From NCBI GenBank assembly GCA_025938035.1, contig JAICQE010000003.1, positions 1 to 61,138 of the forward strand: a stretch of DNA of 61,138 bases, read 5' to 3'. Below the pieces are notes generated by a model that was not told the DNA's origin, searched no databases, and saw only the letters and a list, made by a program, of their open reading frames with translations. The stretch's first letter is position 1. Every line of letters begins with the position of its first letter. This DNA comes from Vicinamibacteria bacterium. GTDB lineage: Bacteria > Acidobacteriota > Vicinamibacteria > Vicinamibacterales > UBA2999. The position numbers were made by a program, and so were the translations under genes. Below, one piece after another: positions 23,690-31,945 of the stretch.

Positions 23690-24991
23690 TTAACTCGAGG
23701 TTTTTCGGCTCATCCCCTCGCGGATCGTCTTGGCGATCGCCTCGACGACGATGCGCTGCCCGGCGTCGTTCACATGACAGCAGTTGTCCCGGTAGAGGAC
23801 GTCGCGCGTGGTGGCATAGACGTTCGTCAGGTCGACGAAGGCAACGCCGCGGCGGACCAGATCCTGGCCAAGTTCCCGCAGCACCGGGTATCCCTTCCTG
23901 ACGTTGGTGGCATACGGATGATCTTCGCGGATGGCAACGCGACGCTCCTCCGCGTCCATCGGCTTCGATCCCTCGAGGTATTGATTCGGCTGCAGAAAGT
24001 GGAAGTAGCGGATCCCGCGGGCCTTGGCGAGGGCGTGCATCTGATACGAGCTTTCGGCCCAGAGACGGGCCAGGGCCTGATACATCTCCGTGTCGCTCGC
24101 GTACCGTGCCGGCGGGCCGGCGGCCGCGTAGCCGTTGACGGCCGACATCTGCGGCAGCAGCGCCCGGTTCGCCACCGCCTGGTTGTAGAGCAGCTGATCG
24201 CCGATCCGCCAGATCGTGTTGGCGGTGACGCTGTAACGGAGCGGTCCGTTGCGAAACACGCCCGTCCACTGTTCCGACAGCGAGTCCCAGAATTTGATCT
24301 TCCCGACGGTCGTCAGGAACTCTGTGTCGGGCACGGTCCGCATCCGCAGATGCCATTGCCGCGGGAAGAACGGATTGGTGTTGGGAAGGTTTTCGAGACC
24401 GGGAAGCGCCACGTCGTTGAAGCCGTCGAGGTTGATGACGACGTCGAACTCGCCGCCGAGCGCCGTGAAGTAGTTGAACGCCATCAGCTGCTGCGGCTGC
24501 TTGTAGCCGCCGATGGTCCCCTTCACGAACACGAACTTCCGGCCGGGGAAGCTTGGCTTCAGCCTCTCCGCCAGTTCCTCCGTCCTGGCGTAGGCGATGT
24601 CGTCCGCGAACGATCCACCGAAGATGCCGACGATGACGGTGTCGGCGCTGCGATGCTGGACGGGGGACACGTCGCTGATGCCATACGGCGACGCCGACCG
24701 TTCGACGGTGGGGTCGTAGACGTAGCCGAGATACGGATGAACGATTTCCTTGCGGATGCGGAGCCGGGCCGGCACATCCGCCATCCCGAACGGGTCGTCG
24801 CCGGCGTTGACCTCGCGCCGCTGCGCCTCGAACGCCGTGAAGTTGAAGACGCGGCCGAATTTGATGGAGATCGCCGCGAACAGCAGCAGTTCCGTGACGG
24901 CGTACATCACGGCGATCATGGCGAGCGCGAGGGCGAATTTCCGCCGTCTGCTCGGCGGTCGAGGCGCGTCGGAGTCCGGCGCGAAAGACAA
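23690..24991 (-). CDS. SGNH/GDSL-type hydrolase-like membrane-anchored protein
   Basis: A 433-residue protein with one N-terminal transmembrane segment (about 18-42) and an exported domain. IVGIFGGSFADDIAY holds the block I Gly-x-Ser; VINLDGFNDVALPG matches block III (GxND replaced by GFND), and DNCCHVNDAGQRIV is the block V Asp-x-x-His. Such proteins are acyl- or acetyl-esterases, often acting on surface glycans. Located 84 bases upstream of the GRWEG-type gene, same strand. Confidence 0.82.
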   Translation of the reverse strand: MSFAPDSDAPRPPSRRRKFALALAMIAVMYAVTELLLFAAISIKFGRVFNFTAFEAQRREVNAGDDPFGMADVPARLRIRKEIVHPYLGYVYDPTVERSASPYGISDVSPVQHRSADTVIVGIFGGSFADDIAYARTEELAERLKPSFPGRKFVFVKGTIGGYKQPQQLMAFNYFTALGGEFDVVINLDGFNDVALPGLENLPNTNPFFPRQWHLRMRTVPDTEFLTTVGKIKFWDSLSEQWTGVFRNGPLRYSVTANTIWRIGDQLLYNQAVANRALLPQMSAVNGYAAAGPPARYASDTEMYQALARLWAESSYQMHALAKARGIRYFHFLQPNQYLEGSKPMDAEERRVAIREDHPYATNVRKGYPVLRELGQDLVRRGVAFVDLTNVYATTRDVLYRDNCCHVNDAGQRIVVEAIAKTIREGMSRKTSS

Positions 24992-24997
24992 GAAGGT

Positions 24998-25222
24998 CTA
25001 TCTCGAGGCGCCTGTCGGATGGCCTCCCCAGAAGAACACGCAGTGGTGCACGGCGTCGCGGACCTTCCCGTCGCCTTGGCTGGCGATGGCAATCATCAGC
25101 GGGATGGTCGAAGCCGGCGCGTGGCACTCGATGAATGCCGGCGGCGCGGCGGCAACCGATGTGTGAAGACCTGCGGCAAGGGAGAACGCAGCCAGAGCCG
25201 ATCCGATAAGGGGTCGAAGCAT
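24998..25222 (-). CDS. Small exported hypothetical protein
   Basis: 74 residues with a signal peptide (about 1-25, ending SVAAA) followed by a 50-residue mature part containing IPLMIAIASQGDGKVRDA and two cysteines (ECH and HHCVFFWGG). No family recognised. It sits six bases upstream of the SGNH gene on the same strand, which supports coding; length makes this uncertain. Confidence 0.45.
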   Translation of the reverse strand: MLRPLIGSALAAFSLAAGLHTSVAAAPPAFIECHAPASTIPLMIAIASQGDGKVRDAVHHCVFFWGGHPTGASR

Positions 25223-25295
25223 GCGGAATAGTTTACGGCCATTTGCCTGCCGCGCTGCGCCGCGTTTGCGCGCTCTCGATTTTTTCGAATGCGTC

Positions 25296-25346
25296 GTGGG
25301 GCGAGCCTTGCAGGCTCGCCTCGCGAACCCGCAGGGTTCGCGCCAC
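25296..25346. repeat. Composite palindromic repeat, copy 3
   Basis: GTGGGGCGAGCCT-TGC-AGGCTCGCC then GCGAACCC-GCA-GGGTTCGC and GCCAC, nearly identical to the 12103 copy. It lies between the small exported protein gene and the PQQ gene. Confidence 0.82.
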
Positions 25347-25360
25347 AGAAACGGAACGTG

Positions 25361-27286
25361 CTAATTGCGCTGCTCGGGCGCCTGATTCGCGGGTGTGACG
25401 TTCGGCTCGGTCGCCGCTGGTGGCGGAGGCGGGAGCGACGCCTTGCCATCGAGCGCGAAGACGAACATCATCGGCGCGTTCTCCACCGCGTCGCTCGTGG
25501 GACCGAAAGTGCTATTGGGCCGTCCCAGTCCTCCGGCAAACGCGACATACTGAGTGCCGTCCACCTCATACGTGATCGGCGGCGCCATCCCCGTGCGATT
25601 CGTCTGGACCTCGTAGAGCACGTCGCCCTTGTCCGCGCTGAGCGCGCGGAAGCGCCCGTCGTTGATCACCTGGAATACCAGGTTGCCGGCCGTGGTCGCG
25701 GTGCCGCCGCCGATACCACCGCCGCCGGCGATGTTCCACCGCAGCTTCTGGGTGACCGGATCCCACGCCTGTAATCCGCCGCGCGCGCCCGCCGGCGGCT
25801 CCGGGCCGTACGCCGGTTCGACGAGGCGCGTGTCGCCGCGCGGACGAACGTAGCCGGTGGAGCCGGGTTTGTATTCCGCCTGCGCCTGAAGGGGAAAGCT
25901 GCTGTAGAACGCCGGAATGTAAACGAGACCGGTGCCCGGGTTATAGGACATCGGCGACCAGTTGTGCCCGCCGCCGGACGTCGGCAGGATCGAGATGGGA
26001 TTCGTGTCGTAGTAGGCCTTGGGATTGATGATCGGGCGGCCTTGCTTGCTCATGCCGAGCGCCCAGCTCACCTTCACGAACGGTTCGCCGGAGATGAACT
26101 CGCCGCTGATCCGATCCAGCACGTAGAAGAAGCCGTTTTTCGCCGCCTGCGTGATCACCTTCCGCGGCCGGCCGTTGATCGTCAGGTCGAGCAGCATCAG
26201 CTGCTGCACGTTGTCGTAGTCCCACGTGTCGTTGGGAACGGCCTGATAGTGCCATTTCAGCTGGCCGGTGGTGAGGTCGACCGCGAGAATCGAGCAGGTA
26301 TACAAGGCGTCGAGACCCTGCGGCGTGCGGAAGTTCTGGACCCACGGCATCGGGTTGCCGGTGCCGACGTAGACCAGATTGGCATCGGGATCGTAGGCAA
26401 AGCCGTCCCACACGGCGCCGCCGCCGCCGGTCTTGTAGAAGTCCGGCCCCCACGTTTTTGCCGCCGCGCGCATCGCCTCGTTCTCGAACGGCTTCGACGG
26501 GTCGCCGGGGACGGTGTAGAAGCGCCACGCCAGCTTTCCGGTTTGCGCATCGACCGCAACGAAGTTGCCGCGCGTCGGCCGGTCACCTCCTGAGGCGCCA
26601 ATGATCACCTTCCCGCCCGCAATCCGCGGCGCCATTGTCAGCGTGAACAGCTCCTTCGTTTCGACGACCTGCGTTTCCCATATCAGCGTGCCGGTGAGCG
26701 CATCGAGCGCGAAGAGGCGGCCATCGATGCCCGGCGCGATGATCATCCCGTTGTAGATCGCGATGCCGCGGTTGACCGTGCCGCAGCAGATCGCCGGGCG
26801 GGTGACGGGCTGGTCGATCTTGGGATCCCATCGCCACAGTTCCTTGCCCGTTCGCGCGTCCAGCGCGAACACGACGCTCCACGTCGTGATCCCGTAGAGC
26901 GTGTTGTTCCACATCAGCGGCGTGCCTTCCTGGTTGCCGCCGCCGGCGCCCATCACGTACGACCAGGCGAGACCGAGCCGCTTCGCATTCGCGCTGTTGA
27001 TGTGTCGAAGCGTGCTGTAGCGCGTTTCCGACTGCGTCCTGCCGTAGCTGAGCCAGGCGCCGGGCATGGCATCGTTCGCCGCGCCGGCGCGCTGCAGCAC
27101 GTCGCCGGTGACGTTGGCCGCGCGGCCCGGTTGCGCCAAGACCGCCACACCGACGCCCAACGCGATCGCCAACGCCGTCGCTGTGACTGGCCACGGGCCA
27201 CGGAGACACCGAGACACGGAGCTGAAGGAATTCCGGGTCACCGTGCCTTCGTGTCTCCGTGGCGTCTGTCGTGGGGTGGTTGCCAT
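25361..27286 (-). CDS. PQQ-dependent quinoprotein dehydrogenase without cytochrome domain
   Basis: A 641-residue eight-bladed propeller with repeated W-docking segments (e.g. KELWRWDPK, GTLIWETQV, GKLAWRFYTVPGDP, GQLKWHYQAVPNDTWDYD). The vicinal cysteine pair AICCGTV (167-168) is the disulfide near PQQ typical of alcohol dehydrogenases. Export signal at about 34-56. It lacks the C-terminal heme c domain that the paralogue at 42808 has, so electrons must go to a separate cytochrome. Residues 10-32 are encoded by part of a palindromic repeat (27198-27262). ATG 27286 was taken; a start nine codons earlier exists. Substrate unknown. Confidence 0.88.
   Translation of the reverse strand: MATTPRQTPRRHEGTVTRNSFSSVSRCLRGPWPVTATALAIALGVGVAVLAQPGRAANVTGDVLQRAGAANDAMPGAWLSYGRTQSETRYSTLRHINSANAKRLGLAWSYVMGAGGGNQEGTPLMWNNTLYGITTWSVVFALDARTGKELWRWDPKIDQPVTRPAICCGTVNRGIAIYNGMIIAPGIDGRLFALDALTGTLIWETQVVETKELFTLTMAPRIAGGKVIIGASGGDRPTRGNFVAVDAQTGKLAWRFYTVPGDPSKPFENEAMRAAAKTWGPDFYKTGGGGAVWDGFAYDPDANLVYVGTGNPMPWVQNFRTPQGLDALYTCSILAVDLTTGQLKWHYQAVPNDTWDYDNVQQLMLLDLTINGRPRKVITQAAKNGFFYVLDRISGEFISGEPFVKVSWALGMSKQGRPIINPKAYYDTNPISILPTSGGGHNWSPMSYNPGTGLVYIPAFYSSFPLQAQAEYKPGSTGYVRPRGDTRLVEPAYGPEPPAGARGGLQAWDPVTQKLRWNIAGGGGIGGGTATTAGNLVFQVINDGRFRALSADKGDVLYEVQTNRTGMAPPITYEVDGTQYVAFAGGLGRPNSTFGPTSDAVENAPMMFVFALDGKASLPPPPPAATEPNVTPANQAPEQRN
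27198..27262. repeat. Inverted repeat CCACGGAGACAC ... GTGTCTCCGTGG
   Basis: Perfect 12-bp arms at 27198-27209 and 27251-27262 around a 41-base centre that itself holds GAGACACGGAG. This lies inside the start of the PQQ gene and therefore encodes part of its N-terminal region. The sequence type (ACGGAGACAC) is a widespread dispersed repeat in large soil-bacterial genomes. Confidence 0.75.
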
Positions 27287-27337
27287 GCGCGACAAAATAC
27301 CACGAGGGAACATGCGATAATCGCCGTCTCGACCTCA

Positions 27338-28138
27338 ATGCATGATGACTCGCTGCGAGCGCTTGCCCGCGAGATCCGAGTTGCGGTTCTGACGGGCGCG
27401 AAGCGGGCGAATGTCGGTCACATCGGTTCGGCGCTCTCCATCGCCGACATCATCGCCGCGCTGTACGGACGCGTGCTGCGCATCGAACGTCCGGACGATC
27501 CGGACCGCGATCGCTTCATTCTCTCCAAGGGTCATGCGGCGCTGGCGGTCTACGCGGCGCTTCGCGCGCGCGGCTGGATAGACGAGGAGACGTTGTCCGG
27601 CTATTGCACCGACGCCACCTTCGCGGGCACGCACCCCGATCACCACTTGCCCGGCATCGACTTTTCAACCGGATCGCTTGGACAAGGGTTGTCGTTCGGC
27701 ACTGGAGCGGCACTCGCCGCGCGGCTCCAGGGCTCGGGCCGGCGGGTGTTCGTGCTGGTGAGCGACGCCGAGTGCAACGAAGGCAGCGTGTGGGAGTCGG
27801 TGATGTTCGCGGCGCACCACAGGCTGTCGAATCTGGTGGCGATCGTCGACGCGAACGGCCAGCAGGCCCTGGACCATACGCATCGCGTGCTCGATCTCTC
27901 GCCGCTCGAGGCGCGATGGGCGGCGTTCGGCTGGCGGGCGCATCTGGTGGACGGCCACGATCTGCCCGAGTTGTGCGGCGCGCTGAGTGGCGACGATTCC
28001 TCCGCAGCACCGCGCGTGGTTCTCGCCCAAACGGTGTTCGGCAGGGGCGTCTCGTTCATGGAGCGGGCGATCAAGTGGCATTACATGCCGATGAACGACG
28101 ACGAGTACCGGCAGGCGCTGGACCAGGTCAACCACTGA
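27338..28138 (+). CDS. Transketolase, N-terminal (TPP-binding) subunit
   Basis: A 266-residue alpha subunit of a split transketolase. ANVGHIGSALSIADIIAALY and RFILSKGHAALAVYAAL are the standard opening; VSDAECNEGSVWES (about 141-154) is the TPP/Mg2+ motif, with Cys in place of the usual Leu before NEG. ATG 27338 gives MHDDSLRALA. It is followed one base after its stop by the second subunit. Split transketolases in glycan clusters usually make unusual or branched sugars; the product here is unknown. Confidence 0.9.
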   Translation: MHDDSLRALAREIRVAVLTGAKRANVGHIGSALSIADIIAALYGRVLRIERPDDPDRDRFILSKGHAALAVYAALRARGWIDEETLSGYCTDATFAGTHPDHHLPGIDFSTGSLGQGLSFGTGAALAARLQGSGRRVFVLVSDAECNEGSVWESVMFAAHHRLSNLVAIVDANGQQALDHTHRVLDLSPLEARWAAFGWRAHLVDGHDLPELCGALSGDDSSAAPRVVLAQTVFGRGVSFMERAIKWHYMPMNDDEYRQALDQVNH

Positions 28139-28139
28139 C

Positions 28140-29057
28140 GTGCGGAAAGCGTTCATTCGCACGCTGACCGAGCTCGCCGAAGACGACGAGCGGATCCTGC
28201 TGCTGACGGGCGATCTCGGCTACACGGTGATCGAGACGTTTGCCGAACGCTTCCCGCGCCGGTTCTTCAACGTTGGCGTGGCGGAGCAGAACCTCGTCGG
28301 CATCGCGACCGGCCTCGCCGAGGCCGGATACATTCCCTTCGTCTACTCCATCGCGACGTTTGCGGTGATGCGCGCCTACGAGTTCATTCGCAACGGACCG
28401 CTGGCGCACGACCTGCCGGTGCGAATCATCGGCATCGGCGGAGGATTCGAGTATCCGTCCGCGGGATTCACGCATTACGCGGTTGACGACGTTGGCGTGA
28501 TGCGCGTTCAGCCACGGTTGACGATCATCGCGCCGGCCGATCACGAGCAGGCCGTCACTGCCCTGCGCGCCACATGGCGGCAGAAGGGCGCGATCTACTA
28601 CCGGCTTGGCAAGGACGATGTGAACACCGTACCGGGATTGAATGGACGGTTCGAGGCGGGCCGCGCGCAGGTGTTGTCGGAAGGCAGAGACATCCTCCTC
28701 ATCGCCATGGGACCCATTGCGCGGCAGGCCGGCGAGGCGGCGCGGCGCCTGACCGCGCACGGCCACTCGGTGGGGTTGATGATCGTCGATACCGTGAATC
28801 CGCCGCCGGTGGATCATCTCCGGCACGCGTTGACGGCCGTGCCGGTGGCGATGACCGTCGAGGCGCACTATCGTGTCGGCGGGCTCGGCTCGCTTGTTTC
28901 CGAGATCGTCGCGGAGCACGCGCTCGGCTGCCGCGTGGCGCGATGCGGTGTCGCGGATATGCCCGTCGGCCGGACCGGAAGCGACGCCTGGACGGCGGCG
29001 CAGCACGGGCTCTCGACCGAAGGGCTGGTGGCGTCAGCGCTGCGCGCACTGTCGTGA
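28140..29057 (+). CDS. Transketolase, C-terminal (pyrimidine-binding) subunit
   Basis: A 305-residue beta subunit. RRFFNVGVAEQNLVGIATGLA contains the catalytic glutamate that activates TPP; VYSIATFAVMRAYEFIRNG and the C-terminal swivel domain (DILLIAMGPIARQAG) follow. GTG 28140 is the only start compatible with the upstream stop. It overlaps the next gene as GTGA (29054-29057). Confidence 0.9.
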   Translation: MRKAFIRTLTELAEDDERILLLTGDLGYTVIETFAERFPRRFFNVGVAEQNLVGIATGLAEAGYIPFVYSIATFAVMRAYEFIRNGPLAHDLPVRIIGIGGGFEYPSAGFTHYAVDDVGVMRVQPRLTIIAPADHEQAVTALRATWRQKGAIYYRLGKDDVNTVPGLNGRFEAGRAQVLSEGRDILLIAMGPIARQAGEAARRLTAHGHSVGLMIVDTVNPPPVDHLRHALTAVPVAMTVEAHYRVGGLGSLVSEIVAEHALGCRVARCGVADMPVGRTGSDAWTAAQHGLSTEGLVASALRALS

Positions 29058-29743
29058 CGTCAAACCCCACGATCTCGGTGATTCTTCCCGTTCACAACCA
29101 GGCCGCTCACATTGCCGCGATCGTGGAGAGCTATCGTGACGCGCTCGGACAGCTCGGCCCGCCCTACGAGATCGTGCTGGTCCTGAATGGATGCCGCGAC
29201 GAGTCGCCCGCGGTGTGCCGCACGCTGGCAGAGACCCGTCCGGAGATCACGGTGATCGACGATCCGCGCGCCGGGTGGGGGCTGGCGGTGAAGGCGGGCC
29301 TGCGCGCGGCTCGCGGCGATCTGCTGTGCTATACGAATTGCGCCCGCACCAGCGCCGCCGATCTGCAGCTGTTGATCGGAAAGGCACTCGAGCAGCCGGG
29401 CACCGTCTTCAAGGCGATTCGCCGCGTGCGCGACAACTGGAAACGCCGGCTCGGATCCTTTCTGTACAACACGGAATGCCGGCTGCTGTTCGGGCTGCCG
29501 ACGCGCGACGTCAACGCCACGCCGAAAGTGTTCTCGCGCTCGCACGCCGCGCTGCTGACGCTGAGGTCGGACGACGACCTGCTCGACGCCGAGTTCATGC
29601 GCACGTGCGTTCGCGAAGGCATCGCCGTCGTGGAGGTGCCAATCTTCTCCAACCGCCGGCAGGGCGGGTCGTCGACGACGAACTACACATCCGCGGTGCG
29701 CATGTACGCCGGCGCCTGGCGGCTGTGGCGGGGAACTCGATGA
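29054..29743 (+). CDS. Glycosyltransferase family 2
   Basis: A 229-residue GT-A enzyme: ISVILPVHNQAAHIAAIV at the N-terminus, EIVLVLNGCRDES, RAGWGLAVKAGLRAARGDLL and a YTNCART segment where the DxD metal motif usually lies. The aspartate pair is not obvious there, so metal use is uncertain. It resembles dolichol-phosphate-type or GT2 initiators without the C-terminal membrane helices. GTG start coupled to the previous stop; ATGA coupling to the next gene. Confidence 0.87.
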   Translation: MTSNPTISVILPVHNQAAHIAAIVESYRDALGQLGPPYEIVLVLNGCRDESPAVCRTLAETRPEITVIDDPRAGWGLAVKAGLRAARGDLLCYTNCARTSAADLQLLIGKALEQPGTVFKAIRRVRDNWKRRLGSFLYNTECRLLFGLPTRDVNATPKVFSRSHAALLTLRSDDDLLDAEFMRTCVREGIAVVEVPIFSNRRQGGSSTTNYTSAVRMYAGAWRLWRGTR

Positions 29744-30936
29744 AGCGGGTGCAGGCGGATCGCGACGATCGCGCGTGGCGTCATCCCGCACAGGTGGCTG
29801 CGATCTGGAACGGCGCGGACGATCCCGACCCGGCGCTGCTTCGCTTTCGCGCCAGCGGGTCGTGGTGGGACACGCTGGAGGCGGCTGGCATCACGCTCCT
29901 CGTCACGAGGGAGTACGAGCACCTGCTGCTCGCCATCAGCGCGTCCCGGGGAAAGCCGCTCGTCTCGTATCTTTCTCTCCCGCATCCATCGGGTCTGGCC
30001 GTCGATCGGCGGCATAACATTGTTCACGTTGCCAGCACGCGCAATCCGAATCAGATCTACGACCTCGCTCCTGTGAACGATCTGCTGCCGCGCGCCGACA
30101 TCCGCGCGGGTGCGGTGAAGCGGCCGACGCTCGTTCCGATGCGGGCGAGGATGCTGCCTGGTTCGCTCTACACGCACGATCTCGCCTTTGTCGGCGGCAG
30201 CCTGCATGCGAACGCGTCCGGCCACAATGCGGTCGTCCGCATCACTGATGGCGCGGGGCGCCCGTTCAGGAATGCCGTCGGTTTCGAATACGCATGGTGG
30301 CCGCGGTGTGTCGAGACGAAATCGGGCGTGCTCATCCAGCAGAACCATCTGCAGCTGAATTCGATTGCCGCCGGCGCCTCGCTTGCCACGTCGTACTTCT
30401 CGGCGTCGACGGATCGCATTTCCCGCCGGCGGCCGGGTCATGCGAACTTCCCGGTCGATCGCCGCGGTGTCGTGTTCTCGGGCGCCACCCGCGAGCCGAT
30501 CGCGTTCGGGCTGACGCGGCCGCACTCAGCGCGCCTGCGGGACGGACAGGTGTGGGTGCTGAACAGCGGCTACGGACAGTACGGACGGATAGACGCGGGC
30601 GCCTTTCACAACCTGGCGGCGCTTCCCGGGTGGACGCGCGGGCTCGCGTTCCACAAGCGCGTGGCGTTTGTCGGAACGTCACGCGTGCTGTCACGATTCC
30701 GGCAGTACGCTCCTGGGCTGAGGCTGGATCGCGCCGTCTGCGGGGTTCACGCCGTCGATGCGGAGTCGGGCCGTGTGCTGGGAAGCCTGATCTGGCCGCG
30801 CGGCAATCAGATTTTCGCCGTCGAGTGGGTGCCGCGCCGTGTGGCCGAAGCGCTGCCGTTTGTGATGGGTGCGTCAGCGCCGCCGCTGTCGCTGTTTTAT
30901 GCATATCGCCCGGCAGGCCTTAGGTTACCTGGGTAG
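29740..30936 (+). CDS. TIGR03032 / DUF4915 family protein
   Basis: A 398-residue protein. SWWDTLEAAGITLLVTREYEHLLLA (start of the family), LPHPSGLAVDR, YTHDLAFVGGSLH and SGYGQYGRID...LPGWTRGLAFH...VGTSRV are the sequential blocks of TIGR03032, a probable propeller of unknown activity common in glycan and sulfation clusters, often beside sulfotransferases, as here. The stop lies within the first copy of a 9-bp tandem repeat. ATGA overlap with the GT2 gene. Confidence 0.87.
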   Translation: MKRVQADRDDRAWRHPAQVAAIWNGADDPDPALLRFRASGSWWDTLEAAGITLLVTREYEHLLLAISASRGKPLVSYLSLPHPSGLAVDRRHNIVHVASTRNPNQIYDLAPVNDLLPRADIRAGAVKRPTLVPMRARMLPGSLYTHDLAFVGGSLHANASGHNAVVRITDGAGRPFRNAVGFEYAWWPRCVETKSGVLIQQNHLQLNSIAAGASLATSYFSASTDRISRRRPGHANFPVDRRGVVFSGATREPIAFGLTRPHSARLRDGQVWVLNSGYGQYGRIDAGAFHNLAALPGWTRGLAFHKRVAFVGTSRVLSRFRQYAPGLRLDRAVCGVHAVDAESGRVLGSLIWPRGNQIFAVEWVPRRVAEALPFVMGASAPPLSLFYAYRPAGLRLPG

Positions 30937-30959
30937 CCTGGGTAGCCTGGGTGGCCTGG
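30928..30959 (+). repeat. 9-bp tandem repeat CCTGGGTAG, 3.5 copies
   Basis: CCTGGGTAG twice, CCTGGGTGG, then CCTGG. With GGTTA upstream and CAACTCAGGCAACC downstream it forms an imperfect inverted repeat. The stop codon of the preceding gene (30934-30936) falls in the first unit. Confidence 0.85.
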
Positions 30960-30979
30960 CAACTCAGGCAACCAAGTAG

Positions 30980-30999
30980 GGCGCGCCTTCAGGCGCGCC
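30980..30999. repeat. Palindrome GGCGCGCCT-TC-AGGCGCGCC
   Basis: A perfect 9-bp stem with a two-base centre, 13 bases before the sulfotransferase start. It is built like the other short palindromes of the window but has a different core. Confidence 0.75.
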
Positions 31000-31012
31000 A
31001 AGAGAAAGGGAC

Positions 31013-31945
31013 ATGAGCGAATTCAGGCTGTTGATGATTTCGGCGATGTACGAGAACGGCGGCAACGTCACGCACCGGTTTCTCGACGGCCATCCGGAGA
31101 TGCTCGTCTACCCGTTCGAGTCACAGCTGGGAACGGTGCTCGTCAACGATCCGCTGACGTCGATGTTTCCGGTGAAATACCGGTGGCCGGTGTTCGATCT
31201 GGCCGCGACGCCGCAGCAGGACTTCCACGCGATCATCGACGAGGAGTGCCGCGTGCGCATCCGCACGCCCCACGTCAGCAAGTTCCGCGATGCCGCAATG
31301 GATCTCTCGGATTCCGAACGCGAGCGGCACTACGTATCGCGCGTCGAGCGGTCCGGCCGTTCGCCGGGCACCAATGTGGCGGCGTTTTTCGGCGCAACCT
31401 TCGACGCGTGGAAGGATCATCGCCGCGGCTCGGACGTCCGCGTCTACGTCGGCTACAGCCCGATCATCGGCGTAGACACGGCGCGGATTCTGCGCGATCT
31501 GCCCGACGCACATGTCCTGCACATCGTCCGAAACCCGTGGGCGGCATATGCGGACACGAAGAAGAGACCGAAGCCGCTCTCGCTGGCCAGCTACATGACC
31601 GCCTGGGTGACGGTGCAGTACCACGCGCTCCTCAGCCGCGATCAGTACCCGAAACAGGTCTCCGTTATGCGCGCGGAGGACGTGATGGCGGATTCCTTCA
31701 CGGCGCTTGGTGGTCTCTGCCGCCAGATCGATGCGGCGCCCGCCGATACGCTGCGCACGATGAGCTGGAATGGCGAAGCGTTGCCGGAGGCGTATCCCTG
31801 GGGAACGATCCGGCGCGCCACCTCCGAGGCGAATGTCGCCACGGCGCGTGAGCTGTCCGCCGCCGAGCGCGACGAGGTCGCGCTGCGCGCGTCACATTAT
31901 CTCGACGCGTTCGACTACCAGTCCCTTCGTCGTCAACTCGGATGA
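31013..31945 (+). CDS. Sulfotransferase family protein
   Basis: A 310-residue protein. LLMISAMYENGGNVTHRFLDGHPEM fits the 5'-phosphosulfate loop (S/T-x-x-x-G...), though the usual R-S-G-T is changed to YENGGN. HVLHIVRNPWAAYADTKKRP near 175 is the 3'-phosphate-binding RNPxxxxxS region. LTSMFPVKYRWP and later AEDVMADSFTALGGLCRQI are also typical. It probably transfers sulfate from PAPS to a sugar; acceptor unknown. AAAGGG ribosome site. ATGA overlap with the epimerase gene. Confidence 0.8.
   Translation: MSEFRLLMISAMYENGGNVTHRFLDGHPEMLVYPFESQLGTVLVNDPLTSMFPVKYRWPVFDLAATPQQDFHAIIDEECRVRIRTPHVSKFRDAAMDLSDSERERHYVSRVERSGRSPGTNVAAFFGATFDAWKDHRRGSDVRVYVGYSPIIGVDTARILRDLPDAHVLHIVRNPWAAYADTKKRPKPLSLASYMTAWVTVQYHALLSRDQYPKQVSVMRAEDVMADSFTALGGLCRQIDAAPADTLRTMSWNGEALPEAYPWGTIRRATSEANVATARELSAAERDEVALRASHYLDAFDYQSLRRQLG

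Noticed and set aside
23607..25127. N-terminal 500 codons of a long minus-strand frame joined to the 22608 gene
   Set aside because: These codons are another frame of the SGNH hydrolase gene; a signal peptide and ribosome site at 23606 mark the true start.
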